Shown: positions 53,621 through 62,631 of the stretch, piece after piece
How positions within the stretch are numbered: the stretch's first letter is position 1
Layout: each line of letters starts with the position of its first letter
Assembly: GCF_014384785.1 (NCBI RefSeq)
Contig: NZ_JACRSU010000004.1
Location: forward strand, 124,001-188,000
DNA from: Congzhengia minquanensis
GTDB lineage: Bacteria; Bacillota; Clostridia; UBA1381; UBA9506
Reading direction: 5' to 3'
DNA length: 64,000 bases
Notes under the pieces: generated by a model
Databases searched by the model: none
The model's input: only the letters and a program-made list of their open reading frames with translations
Told to the model about the DNA's origin: nothing
Program-made: the position numbers and the translations under genes

Positions 53621-54661
53621 TTAATTTATGTCTGTTTCTATGTGTGCTGCTTTTTTCCTGAGCTGTCCGCATGCAGCGTCTATGTCGCTTCCCAGCTCTC
53701 GCCTTACGGTAGCGTTTAAGCCTCTTTCGGCAAGCCGTTTTAAAAACGCCGCCACATGCTGTTTTTCTGTTTTTTTAAAATCACGTTCCCGCACGTTGTT
53801 CACGGGAATTAAATTGATATGGTAAAGCCCGCCGGAAAACAGTTTTGCCAATTTGTCCGCACAGGCTGTGCTGTCGTTTTTGCCGCGGATCAAGGCATAT
53901 TCAATGCTGATCCGCCGGTTTGTTTTTTGAATATAATGCGTCATTGCCGCGGTTAAGGTTTCCAGCGGATATTTTTTGTTGATGGGCATAATTTCGCTTC
54001 GTAAATCGTTAAAAGGCGCGTGAAGCGAAACAGAAAGCGTAATTGGCAAGTTCAGGCTTGCCAGCTCATAAATTTTCGGCACCACCCCGCAAGTGGACAG
54101 CGAAATGTGGCGGTAGCCGATATTCAGCGCGTCTTTATGGTTCACAATTTTTAAGAATTTTACCACGTTGTCAAAATTGTCTAACGGTTCGCCGATGCCC
54201 ATCATCACAATATTGGAGATTTTTTCGCCGGTTTCCTTTTCTGCCGCCAAGATTTGCTCTAAAATTTCGGCAGCGGAGAGGTTGCGCACCTTGCCGCCGA
54301 TTGTGGAAGCACAGAACGCACACCCCATGGCACAGCCCACCTGGGTGGACACGCACAGCGTGTTGCCATGGTGATAGCGCATGAACACGCTTTCAATCAG
54401 GCTGCCGTCGGAAAGGCAGAACAAAAACTTCACGGTGCCGTCTTTTTTCGACACCTGTTTTTCCCGGCAGGTGAGGGTTCCGATATAATAATGTTCCGAA
54501 AGGGTTTCTCTCAGCTCCTTAGAAAGGGTGGTAATTTCGCAAATCGCGTCTGTTTTAAAAACGGCGCTGAAAATCTGTCCGGCGCGGTAGCCGGGCAGCG
54601 AAAGCGACTTGCAAAGCGCCTGGGTTTCTTCAAATGTAAGGTTTCTGAAATCTGTTTTCAT
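53621..54661 (-). CDS. rlmN: dual-specificity 23S rRNA/tRNA adenine-C2 methyltransferase RlmN
   Basis: Radical SAM enzyme that makes 2-methyladenosine at 23S rRNA A2503 and tRNA A37; 346 residues. The cluster motif is CAMGCAFCAST (CX3CX2C). Other markers: SVFMRYHHGNTLCVSTQVG, NIVMMGIGEPLDN, LSTCGVVPKI, and the methylated Cys expected near the end (IDAACGQLR). It lies 16 bp downstream of rsmB in the same operon. Confidence 0.97.
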   Translation of the reverse strand: MKTDFRNLTFEETQALCKSLSLPGYRAGQIFSAVFKTDAICEITTLSKELRETLSEHYYIGTLTCREKQVSKKDGTVKFLFCLSDGSLIESVFMRYHHGNTLCVSTQVGCAMGCAFCASTIGGKVRNLSAAEILEQILAAEKETGEKISNIVMMGIGEPLDNFDNVVKFLKIVNHKDALNIGYRHISLSTCGVVPKIYELASLNLPITLSVSLHAPFNDLRSEIMPINKKYPLETLTAAMTHYIQKTNRRISIEYALIRGKNDSTACADKLAKLFSGGLYHINLIPVNNVRERDFKKTEKQHVAAFLKRLAERGLNATVRRELGSDIDAACGQLRKKAAHIETDIN

Positions 54662-54677
54662 GGGTTAGCCTTTTCTT

Positions 54678-56021
54678 CTATCTTAATTTTTTCAGCCTGC
54701 AAACAAAAAATCCGTCGCTGTTATCCGTGTCCGGAAACAGCTCGATAAATCCCGCTTTGGCCCGCTGTGCCATTTCCCCGGTGATGTGGGGGTTTTTCAT
54801 TGCGTCCATTTCAAAATTCGGATTTTCCTTTAAAAAAGCATGAACGCGCCCCAAGTTTTCGGAAGGGTTTATGGTGCAGGTGGAGTAAACCAAAATGCCG
54901 CCGGGCTTTACATACTCTTTTGCCGTGTTTAAAATTTGCTGCTGCACAGATAAAATTTCATCAAAATCGGTAATGTGTTCTTTATATTTTATGTCAGGTT
55001 TGCGCCGGATAATACCCAGCCCGGAACAGGGCACGTCCAGCAGGACTTTGTCGGCAATCTGTCTAAGTGCCGGATTGGGCTCCGCCGCGTCTGCCTGTTT
55101 GGTTTTTATTATGGTAATGCCCAGCCGTTTTGCCGCCTCGTTTACGGCATGAAGCCGTTTTTCATACAGGTCTGAGGCGTAAATTTGTCCGCAGTTTTCC
55201 ATCAGCTCTGCTAAGTGCGTGGTTTTGCCGCCCGGTGCGGCGCAAAGGTCTAACACCGTGTCGCCCGGCTCGGGCGAAAGGGAAAGTGCTGCAAGCTGTG
55301 AGCTTTGGTCCTGCACAGTGAAAAGAGCAGAAAACTCCCGTCTTGCCTGCTCGCTTGCGCCAAACAGATACAGTCCGCAGTCGGTAAACGGCGTTTCTTT
55401 CGTTTCAATGCCGGCGCGGTGCAGTTTTTCAGCCAGCTCCTGCCGGGTTGTTTTTAAAATATTTACCCGAACACAGAGGGGCGGTGTTTCGTTCCCTGCC
55501 GCCAAAAGCGCCTCTGCACGGCTCTTGCCAAAGGTGTTTACAAAAAACGAGGTCAACTCCTCGGGGTAGGAGAATTTTACGCTGAAATACTTTACGGCGT
55601 CTTTTTTTAAGGGCGAAAGGTCAGCCCCGCCGCTTCGCAGCACCGACCGCAAAACAGCGTTTACGAACCCCGCCGTGCGGCCGCGGCTTCGTTTTTTCGA
55701 AAGGGAAACCGCCTCTGACACAGCGGCGTGGTCGGGAATTTTATCCATAAACAAAATCTGATAAACGCCCAACCGCAAAATGTTTAATACCGTCGGTTCA
55801 ATTTTTTTCAGGCGCAGGGAAGAGTTTGCGCGGATGATGTAATCTAAATAAAGCTTGTTTCGGTAAACGCCGAAAACCAGTTCTTTTATAAAAGCGGCGT
55901 CTAAGGGCGAAAAGCTGTTCGCCTTTAAAACCTCCATATACACCAGATTTAAATATCCGTGATTTGTTTCGGTTTTCGTTAAAATTTCAAGTGCCACCTG
56001 CCGCGCAGTCAATTCGTTCAC
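54678..56021 (-). CDS. rsmB: 16S rRNA cytosine-967 C5-methyltransferase
   Basis: Methylates C967 of 16S rRNA; 447 residues. The N-terminal NusB-like RNA-binding domain (about 1-135) starts ARQVALEILTKTE. The SAM methyltransferase domain has DLCAAPGGKTTHLAEL, DVPCSGLGIIRRKPD with the release Cys, and STCTINPSEN with the catalytic Cys. A short gap separates it from the DUF2344 gene upstream, consistent with one operon. Confidence 0.96.
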   Translation of the reverse strand: MNELTARQVALEILTKTETNHGYLNLVYMEVLKANSFSPLDAAFIKELVFGVYRNKLYLDYIIRANSSLRLKKIEPTVLNILRLGVYQILFMDKIPDHAAVSEAVSLSKKRSRGRTAGFVNAVLRSVLRSGGADLSPLKKDAVKYFSVKFSYPEELTSFFVNTFGKSRAEALLAAGNETPPLCVRVNILKTTRQELAEKLHRAGIETKETPFTDCGLYLFGASEQARREFSALFTVQDQSSQLAALSLSPEPGDTVLDLCAAPGGKTTHLAELMENCGQIYASDLYEKRLHAVNEAAKRLGITIIKTKQADAAEPNPALRQIADKVLLDVPCSGLGIIRRKPDIKYKEHITDFDEILSVQQQILNTAKEYVKPGGILVYSTCTINPSENLGRVHAFLKENPNFEMDAMKNPHITGEMAQRAKAGFIELFPDTDNSDGFFVCRLKKLR

Positions 56022-56040
56022 CCCATTTCGGTATGTAAAA

Positions 56041-56688
56041 CTACATCATCGGTTCGCCCCGTTCCGTTAGAATGCCCGTGCGGCAAATGCTGACCGTTTG
56101 GGGACGAAATTCTTCTATATATGTTTTCATTGCCTCTATTAATAAATCTGGTTTTAAGTTTGCGTTGCTGCCTGCGGAAATCACTGCAGAAAAGGAGTGT
56201 TCCTCTTTCCGGCACAAATCCATAATATCGGACCGAATGTCCGCCACGCCCTCGGAGCGTTTTGTTTTTTTCACAATTTCAACGGTTTCGCGCTCTAAAA
56301 AGCGTTCCAGGTTGTCTGCATCTATTTTCGCGTCTGTGGTGATATCATAACTTGCGTAGCGGATTTCCTTTGCTTTCCTGCTGGTTTCGTTTAACTCGCA
56401 AATTTGGGGAATTTCCATGCCCAAAGGCGCTGCGGATTTTAATTTTTTCAAGCACTCCAGCATGCTGACGCTTTTTTCAAACTCGGCGTCTAAATATTCG
56501 CAGGACGACTCAAACCCCACAGACAGCGGCAGCAGAACCGACATTTTCGGGTGGGGGTTAAATCCGTTGGAATATGCCACGGGCAGCTCCGCCCGGTGAA
56601 ACATGCGCGTAAACAGACGGATCATGTCTAAGTGGGACACATATTTCATGTCGCCATACTTTGTAAACTGAATGCGGAATTTAGCCAC
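56041..56688 (-). CDS. DUF2344 / radical SAM-linked protein
   Basis: A 215-residue protein of the DUF2344 (TIGR03936) family, nearly always found next to the B12-binding radical SAM gene, as here. Its function is not established; a role in RNA modification with that partner is often supposed. Conserved segments: RIQFTKYGDMKYVSHLDMIR, AYSNGFNPHPKMSVLLPLSVGFES. The start is GTG at 56688, eight bases after GGAGG, overlapping the partner's stop by 8 bp; an ATG-initiated extension to 56784 runs inside the partner and lacks similarity. Confidence 0.88.
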   Translation of the reverse strand: MAKFRIQFTKYGDMKYVSHLDMIRLFTRMFHRAELPVAYSNGFNPHPKMSVLLPLSVGFESSCEYLDAEFEKSVSMLECLKKLKSAAPLGMEIPQICELNETSRKAKEIRYASYDITTDAKIDADNLERFLERETVEIVKKTKRSEGVADIRSDIMDLCRKEEHSFSAVISAGSNANLKPDLLIEAMKTYIEEFRPQTVSICRTGILTERGEPMM

Positions 56689-58513
56689 AGAACCCACCTC
56701 CAAACGACGGAATGACGCCGCAGCCGGCGCATTTTTCCCGGCAGTTGGCGGTTGGCTCGCCCCGCTTTGCCTTTTCGTTCTCATTCATCAAAAACGCTTT
56801 GGAGACGCCGATGTCAATGTGATCCCAGGGGAGAATTTCTTCATAGCTGCGCTCCCTCTCGTTATAAAATGAGGGGTCAATGCCGGTGTTTGCAAAGGCG
56901 GTTTGCCATGTTTCCATGTTAAAAAATTCGTGCCAACTGTCAAACTTTGCGCCCAGCCGGTGCGCTTCAACCAATACTTTAGAAAGCTTTCGGTCTCCAC
57001 GGGCAAACACGCCCTCTAAAATGCTTAAAGAGGAGTCGTGCCAGTTATAAGAAACGTAGCGGTTTTTGATTGCGTCTTTTAAAAGCATCTGTTTTTCAAA
57101 CAGCTGCCCCTGTGTGTTCTGCCCGAACCACTGGAAGGGCGTGAAGGGCTTCGGCACAAAGGAGGAAACGCTCACCGTAACCCGCAGGTTTTTGTTGCGT
57201 ATTTCCTTCGGCGTGTGCTTGTAGATGGAAACCACCTCGTCTGCCAACTTCGAAATTCCTAAAATATCGTCTTCCGTTTCGGTGGGCAGGCCAATCATAA
57301 AATAGAGCTTAATTGTGCCGTAGCCGCCGGAAAACGCCGTTTGCGCCGCAGTGCTTAAATCCTGCTCCGTAATGTTTTTATTAATTACGTCCCGAAGCCG
57401 CTGGGTTCCTGCCTCCGGCGCAAAGGTCAGGCCGGATTTTCTTACTTTTTGTACCTTTTGCATAAGCTCTATGGAAAAGTTGTCCAGCCGAAGTGACGGC
57501 AGAGACAGGCCGATTTTTTTCTGCTCCGTAAGGGCAAGAAGCCCGTCGGTAAGCTCTTTTAAGCTTGTATAGTCGCTGGTGCTTAAAGAGGAAAGGGAAA
57601 TTTCTTCATACCCTGTGTTCTGAATAAGCCGCTGGGCCAAGGAAAGCAGCGTTTCCGGCGACCGCTCCCGCACGGGGCGGTAAATCATGCCCGCCTGGCA
57701 GAACCGACAGCCGCGGATGCAGCCGCGGAAAATTTCCAGCATAATTCTGTCGTGAACAATTTCCATAAACGGCACAATGATATTGTCCGGCGCAAAGGAG
57801 CTGTCAAAATCCTTTATAATCCGTTTTTTTATTTTGTCCGGCGCATGTTCATCGTTTTTCGTAAAGGATTTGATGGTGCCGTCTTCGTGATATTCCACAT
57901 AATAAAATTTTGGCACATAAATGCCCTCAATGACCACAATTTCCCGCAAGAAATCGTCTTTTTTGCCGCCGTTTTGTTTCACCCTGCGGTAGACGTCCAT
58001 CACTTCCATCATGATTTCTTCGCCCTCGCCCAGCATAAAAAAGTCGATAAAGTCGGCCAAAGGCTCCGGGTTATAGGCGCAGGGACCGCCTGCACAGATG
58101 ATGGGATATTCCTCGTCCCGGTCTTTTGCATAAAAGGGAATGCGACCCAAATCCAACATATTTAAAATGTTGGTGTAGCTCATTTCATACTGAAGCGTAA
58201 ATCCCAAAAAGTCGAACTCTTTGGCAGGCGTTTTGGTTTCCAGCGAAAACAAAGGAATGTTTTCTGTACGCATCTGCTCCTCCATGTCCACCCAGGGGGC
58301 AAAGAACCGCTCGCAGTAAATGTCTTCTGCAGTGTTCAGCAGGTGGTATAAAATTTTCATTCCTAAATGGGACATGCCGATTTCATACACGTCGGCAAAG
58401 CAGAAGCCAAACCGGATGGAAATATCGTCAAGCGCCTTGTGTACGCTGTTATATTCGTTCCCGATATAGCGGGAAGGTTTTTCAACTGTTTTTAAAATTG
58501 CATCTAAATTCAT
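56681..58513 (-). CDS. B12-binding-domain-type radical SAM protein (TIGR03960 family)
   Basis: A 610-residue radical SAM protein. The N-terminal B12-binding-like region (about 1-200) includes RFGFCFADVYEIGMSHLGM and CAGGPCAYNPEPLADFIDFF. The cluster motif is GCIRGCRFCQAG near residue 270. The C-terminal tail holds CREKCAGCG, a possible extra metal site. The exact reaction is unknown. It overlaps the DUF2344 gene, its constant partner. Upstream are recO and era. Confidence 0.92.
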   Translation of the reverse strand: MNLDAILKTVEKPSRYIGNEYNSVHKALDDISIRFGFCFADVYEIGMSHLGMKILYHLLNTAEDIYCERFFAPWVDMEEQMRTENIPLFSLETKTPAKEFDFLGFTLQYEMSYTNILNMLDLGRIPFYAKDRDEEYPIICAGGPCAYNPEPLADFIDFFMLGEGEEIMMEVMDVYRRVKQNGGKKDDFLREIVVIEGIYVPKFYYVEYHEDGTIKSFTKNDEHAPDKIKKRIIKDFDSSFAPDNIIVPFMEIVHDRIMLEIFRGCIRGCRFCQAGMIYRPVRERSPETLLSLAQRLIQNTGYEEISLSSLSTSDYTSLKELTDGLLALTEQKKIGLSLPSLRLDNFSIELMQKVQKVRKSGLTFAPEAGTQRLRDVINKNITEQDLSTAAQTAFSGGYGTIKLYFMIGLPTETEDDILGISKLADEVVSIYKHTPKEIRNKNLRVTVSVSSFVPKPFTPFQWFGQNTQGQLFEKQMLLKDAIKNRYVSYNWHDSSLSILEGVFARGDRKLSKVLVEAHRLGAKFDSWHEFFNMETWQTAFANTGIDPSFYNERERSYEEILPWDHIDIGVSKAFLMNENEKAKRGEPTANCREKCAGCGVIPSFGGGFCG

Positions 58514-58529
58514 AAATTCCTCCGGAAAA

Positions 58530-59276
58530 TTAAAGTTTTCCTGTAATTTGTTTTAAATATGCCAAAGACGGCAAAGGGCGGGAAAACACCTGTTCGCACA
58601 TTTTTTCCGTGCACTGGGCAAACTCGTCGATTGCACTTTTTGAAAGCGCAAAGGAAAAGGCCTTTTTGTCGTCGCTGTTTTGCGCATACCGCATGGCGGC
58701 CAGGGTGTTTTCGGTAATAATGCATGCGTCTGCCAAAGCGCCGCAGCCGCGGCAAACCGTTCCTCCTGCCGAGGGGCTGAAAAAGCACAGCTTCTCGGTA
58801 TCGCCGCACACTGTGCAGGCGTCAAGCTCTGGGGCAAACCCCAAATAGCACAAAAGGCGAAGCTCGAACACGCATTTTATCAGCTCCATGTTCTTGCTGG
58901 AGTTTGAGAGCAGGTATAACGTGTTTAAAAGCAGGGGCAAAATGGCTTTTGCGTCCTCAGCGCCGGGGTGAAACGCGGCGGTGAGCTCTGCAAAGTATGA
59001 TGCAAAGGAAAGCCGCTCAATGTTGGAGGAAAGGCCGAAAAACCCCTCTTTTTGTGCGCTTTGCGTCACAACAAAAAGTTCCTTGCCCGGCCGGAGCACA
59101 AAATCGCTGTAGCCAAACACCTGGCTTCCGGCAGCAAGCTTGCTTTTCATGTTTTTAACGCCCTTCACAGAGGCGGAGACCAGCCCTGCTCCGCTGGTCA
59201 AAATTTTAATAATGGCGTCTTTTTCTCCCACATAAGTCCGTTTTAAAATAACGCCGTCTGTTTTTATCAGTTCCAT
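58530..59276 (-). CDS. recO: DNA repair protein RecO
   Basis: Recombination mediator that helps load RecA on single-stranded DNA; 248 residues. An N-terminal OB-fold (about 1-80, VILKRTYVGEKDAIIKILT) is followed by a helical domain. The zinc-finger Cys set CTVCGDTEKLCFFSPSAGG and CRGC lies around residues 150-175. It is 15 bp downstream of era, a widely conserved pair. Confidence 0.95.
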   Translation of the reverse strand: MELIKTDGVILKRTYVGEKDAIIKILTSGAGLVSASVKGVKNMKSKLAAGSQVFGYSDFVLRPGKELFVVTQSAQKEGFFGLSSNIERLSFASYFAELTAAFHPGAEDAKAILPLLLNTLYLLSNSSKNMELIKCVFELRLLCYLGFAPELDACTVCGDTEKLCFFSPSAGGTVCRGCGALADACIITENTLAAMRYAQNSDDKKAFSFALSKSAIDEFAQCTEKMCEQVFSRPLPSLAYLKQITGKL

Positions 59277-59291
59277 GCCATCGCCACTCGT

Positions 59292-60182
59292 TTATTGTAA
59301 TTCAAACCCAAAGTTTGCAATTTTGCCTCGTTTGTTCCGCCAGTCTTCATTCACCTTAACCCACAGGGACAAAAACACCTTTTTAACATGCATGCGTTCA
59401 AGCTCAGTGCGGGCCTCGGTACCGATTTTTTTCAGCATTTCGCCGCCCTTGCCGATGATAATTCCCTTGTGGGACTGTTTTTCGCAGTATATGTTTGCCT
59501 CAATGGTAAGCTTCGAGGCCGACTCCTCAAAAGAAAAGATTTCAATTGCAATGCCATGGGGCACCTCTTTATTCAGGCTCCTGAGCAGCTTTTCCCGAAT
59601 GATTTCTGCGGCAATCTGGCGCTGGGGCTGGTCGGTCACCATGTCCTCGGGAAAATATTGGGGGCCGGGTTTTATAAATTTTTCAATCTCTGCCTTCACG
59701 GCGTCTACCCCGTCGGATTTCCTTGCGGAAATGGGCACTACCGCGGCAAACTCGAACACACTGGTATATGCCGCGATAACAGACAGCAACACGTCTTTTT
59801 TCACTGTGTCGATTTTATTAATCACCAAAATCACAGGCGTTTTTTGTTTTTTTAAACGCTCAATGATTTTTTCCTCCGTCCGTCCCACGTTGGCAATTGG
59901 TTCCACCAAAAGCAAAATGGCGTCGGTGTCAACTAAGGCGTTATTTGCGGATTTTACCATCATCTCCGCCAACATGCTGGTAGGTTCGTGAATTCCCGGC
60001 GTGTCGGTAAACACAATTTGTTTGTCTTCGTCTGTTAAAATTCCCAAAATGTTGTTTCTGGTGGTTTGGGGCTTGCTGGAGATAATTGCAATTTTTTCGC
60101 CCACAAGGCGGTTTATTAAGGTGGATTTCCCCACGTTGGGCCTGCCGATTATACTGACAAAGCCGGATTTAAATTCTGCCAT
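59292..60182 (-). CDS. era: GTPase Era
   Basis: Essential GTPase for 16S rRNA maturation and 30S assembly; 296 residues. GTPase motifs: GRPNVGKSTLINRLVG, the TTRNNI switch, FTDTPGIHEP and LVINKIDTV. The C-terminal KH domain (about 200-285) contains EANIYCEKQSHKGIIIGKGG, which binds the 3' end of 16S rRNA. It lies directly upstream of recO. Confidence 0.97.
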   Translation of the reverse strand: MAEFKSGFVSIIGRPNVGKSTLINRLVGEKIAIISSKPQTTRNNILGILTDEDKQIVFTDTPGIHEPTSMLAEMMVKSANNALVDTDAILLLVEPIANVGRTEEKIIERLKKQKTPVILVINKIDTVKKDVLLSVIAAYTSVFEFAAVVPISARKSDGVDAVKAEIEKFIKPGPQYFPEDMVTDQPQRQIAAEIIREKLLRSLNKEVPHGIAIEIFSFEESASKLTIEANIYCEKQSHKGIIIGKGGEMLKKIGTEARTELERMHVKKVFLSLWVKVNEDWRNKRGKIANFGFELQ

Positions 60183-60193
60183 TTAAAATCTCC

Positions 60194-60940
60194 TTATTTT
60201 TCTAAATATTGTTTCCCGTGGAGCAAAACCGTAAAGCCGAATTTGGGCAGCGCCAACATTCTGACAAACCGGGACGGCTGTTTGATCAGGCGGTAAAGCC
60301 ACTCAAGCCCCAGTTTCTGAAACCCGACTGGTGCTCGCTTCACCGTGCCTGCAAACACGTCTAAGCTGCCGCCGATTCCCATACATACTTTGGCACCCAG
60401 TTCATGTTTATGTGTATCAATCCAAAGCTCCTGTTTGGGAAAGCCCAAACACACAAACAAAAGGTCCGGCTTTTTCTCGTTGATGTCTTCTATAATTCGC
60501 TGCTCTTTTTCTGTGTCAAAATATCCGTCCGCCGTGCCGCAGATATTGGTTCCGGGGTAAAGACGGCAAAGGTTTTCCGCCGCAGCCTCTGCCACGCCGG
60601 GTTTTCCGCCGAACAAATAAACCGATTTGCCCGTTCCTGCAATTTTGGCTAAAACCATGTTTGCCAGGTCGAATCCGCCCACACGCTCGGGTAGCGGCCG
60701 TTTTAAAATTTTTGAAGCGTGCACCACGCCGATTCCGTCAGGCGTTACCATGTCGCCCCGGTTTAAAACCGCACAGTATTCAGGATTTTTATAAGCATAT
60801 AAAATAATTTCCGAATTGGGGGTATATACGCTGTAAACGGAACCGCCGTCCATTGCCGCAACTAACGTTTCCGCCGCTTCTTTCATTGCAGCGGTGTCAA
60901 CGCCCACGCCCAAAACATTCAGCCTTTTTTTGTCACTCAT
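60194..60940 (-). CDS. WecG/TagA/CpsF family glycosyltransferase
   Basis: A 248-residue GT26-family enzyme that adds a sugar (often N-acetylmannosamine) to a lipid-linked acceptor in wall-polymer synthesis. Motifs: VYTPNSEIILYAYKNPEY, DMVTPDGIGVVHASKIL with the proposed catalytic Asp, ERVGGFDL, VYLFGGKPGVAEAAAENL and CLGFPKQELWI. No other teichoic acid gene is adjacent. Its ATG overlaps the end of the upstream membrane-protein gene by 8 bp. The LCP pair near 37 kb could use polymers made by this kind of enzyme. Confidence 0.93.
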   Translation of the reverse strand: MSDKKRLNVLGVGVDTAAMKEAAETLVAAMDGGSVYSVYTPNSEIILYAYKNPEYCAVLNRGDMVTPDGIGVVHASKILKRPLPERVGGFDLANMVLAKIAGTGKSVYLFGGKPGVAEAAAENLCRLYPGTNICGTADGYFDTEKEQRIIEDINEKKPDLLFVCLGFPKQELWIDTHKHELGAKVCMGIGGSLDVFAGTVKRAPVGFQKLGLEWLYRLIKQPSRFVRMLALPKFGFTVLLHGKQYLEK

Positions 60941-62414
60941 TGGTTTCCTCCGTCACATGATAAAATTCATCCATATACAAAACCTGCTTTCCCTCGGTGT
61001 CCACATTTTCTAAGGAATATACGGGAGTAATGGTTTTAATCTTTATATTCCGCGCGCAGGCGCGGACAGCGCCGGTAACCGCCCAGTCCGCATAAAAAAC
61101 GCTTTTCACATGGTCTTTGTAAAAAGACGTCTGCGGTGTGATAACCTCCTGCGAAAGCACTAAAACCGTTTCTTTTTTGCCGGCCAGCACCTCGTCGTCT
61201 AAGTGCTGTAACACCTCGTTTACAATTTGGCCGTCCAATTCGCTCACTGCTTTGTAAGTGTGCACCTCATTTACACAGCCCACCAAAAAAACCGACGTTA
61301 ACAAAAACAGCGCGGCGGTTTTCGCACAGCGGTTTTGAAACGCCAAGGCCAAAAGCGGCGCAAACAGCACGCAAAAACCAGGCAGGCAAACCACAATGCT
61401 GCGGTAGGTCAGCCAAACGTCCGGCACCAATATGTTGGGCAGAAGGGGCAAAACAATCAGCAGCAGTCCCAGCGGCACGCACAGCTTTGCTTCGGCAAAG
61501 AGTTTATATTTTCCGCCGGCATATGCACAAAGAACAGAAACACATAAAATCAAAATGCTGATAACAATGCCGAAAACGCCGTTCTGCATTAGAATTTTCA
61601 GCCCGTCTAAAAAACCTGCGGCAGTGGTGCGGTAAAGTCCGGCGGTGAAGATATATCCAAACTGGGAGAAAAGCTCGCCCAGCCGGGCGCCAATGTGGGT
61701 GACAGAAAATTCTGCGGCACGGCTGCCTAAAGCGCCGATGTGGGCCGCCAGCTTATAATAGACTAGCACCGCGGCGGTGCACAAAGCCGGAATCGCCAAA
61801 AGCCACAGGCGTTTATACTGTTTTTCATCAAAGGTAAATTTTAAAATAATCAGCCCCTGAACAAGCCCGGACAGCACGGTGACAGACTCATAAAATCCGA
61901 AAGAGGCCAGGGAGCAGACCGCGTAAAGCAACAGTTGCCAGGCTTTTCTTTCTTTTATATATGTGATTAGAAGATATACCGTAAGCGCGGTGAAAAACAG
62001 CCCCACCACAATCCTTGAAGACGCCGAAATCCAATATGTTCCCTCAAACCCCAGGGGAAGCAGCAGGTAAACCGCGTAGAAAAACGGTGTAACGGCGATT
62101 CCACACATTGTGAAACACCGGTCAAACAGCTTTGCAGACAAAAACAACAACGCGCAGAGAATGAGCAGCGCAAAAACCATGTTGGGAAAAAACGCACCCC
62201 AAACTGCCGGGTCGAAAAACGCCGCCAGGGGCCGGTTTGACGCGGTGCCAATTCCAAAATAAACTCTGGAAAGGTTGTCATACAGCGGATAGCAGCCATA
62301 TTGAACATAGTCGTCCAGCACGCAGAAGTAAGAAAATCCTGCGCTGAAAACCTTTATGAACAGGGCCGCGGCAAAGGCTGTGTCCAAAAATAAGCCTGTC
62401 GTTGTTTTTTTCAT
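60933..62414 (-). CDS. multi-pass membrane protein, possible GtrII-type glucosyltransferase
   Basis: A 493-residue integral membrane protein with about eleven hydrophobic helices. It has an early acidic loop (FCVLDDYVQYGCYP), a GTASNRPLAAFF segment and a C-terminal soluble region. The topology and the early Asp-Asp resemble GT-C glycosyltransferases, such as GtrII-like proteins that glucosylate surface glycans; I cannot confirm the family. The ATG at 62414 lies five bases after CAGGAGA. It overlaps the WecG/TagA gene, which supports a role in surface glycan synthesis. First gene of the long minus-strand cluster. Confidence 0.65.
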   Translation of the reverse strand: MKKTTTGLFLDTAFAAALFIKVFSAGFSYFCVLDDYVQYGCYPLYDNLSRVYFGIGTASNRPLAAFFDPAVWGAFFPNMVFALLILCALLFLSAKLFDRCFTMCGIAVTPFFYAVYLLLPLGFEGTYWISASSRIVVGLFFTALTVYLLITYIKERKAWQLLLYAVCSLASFGFYESVTVLSGLVQGLIILKFTFDEKQYKRLWLLAIPALCTAAVLVYYKLAAHIGALGSRAAEFSVTHIGARLGELFSQFGYIFTAGLYRTTAAGFLDGLKILMQNGVFGIVISILILCVSVLCAYAGGKYKLFAEAKLCVPLGLLLIVLPLLPNILVPDVWLTYRSIVVCLPGFCVLFAPLLALAFQNRCAKTAALFLLTSVFLVGCVNEVHTYKAVSELDGQIVNEVLQHLDDEVLAGKKETVLVLSQEVITPQTSFYKDHVKSVFYADWAVTGAVRACARNIKIKTITPVYSLENVDTEGKQVLYMDEFYHVTEETNE

Positions 62415-62450
62415 ACAAATCTCCTGTTTATACATAATTATACAAAATAT

Positions 62451-62479
62451 ATTATAACACGGAACCCATGAAAAAACAA
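62451..62479 (-). promoter_or_regulatory. promoter of the long minus-strand cluster
   Basis: Minus strand TTGTTT (62479-62474), 17 nt, TATAAT (62456-62451), about 40 bases before the membrane-protein start. Confidence 0.7.
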
Positions 62480-62631
62480 GAAAAATCGTTGGTGTTCACA
62501 GAATGTAAAGGTTTCGTAAAAGTTTCGATAAATTTTTTTTGATTTCCTGCAACATTTTTGCCTTACCAGTTGTTTATATCAGTGAAGGGCCCAAAAAACA
62601 AATTATGATACAACTTCAGGAGGTAACCATC

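Noticed and set aside
59275..59991. Long plus-strand open frame (238 codons) opposite era
   Set aside because: Lies antisense over a clear era gene; its Ser-rich translation is the expected mirror of era codons, with no domain.
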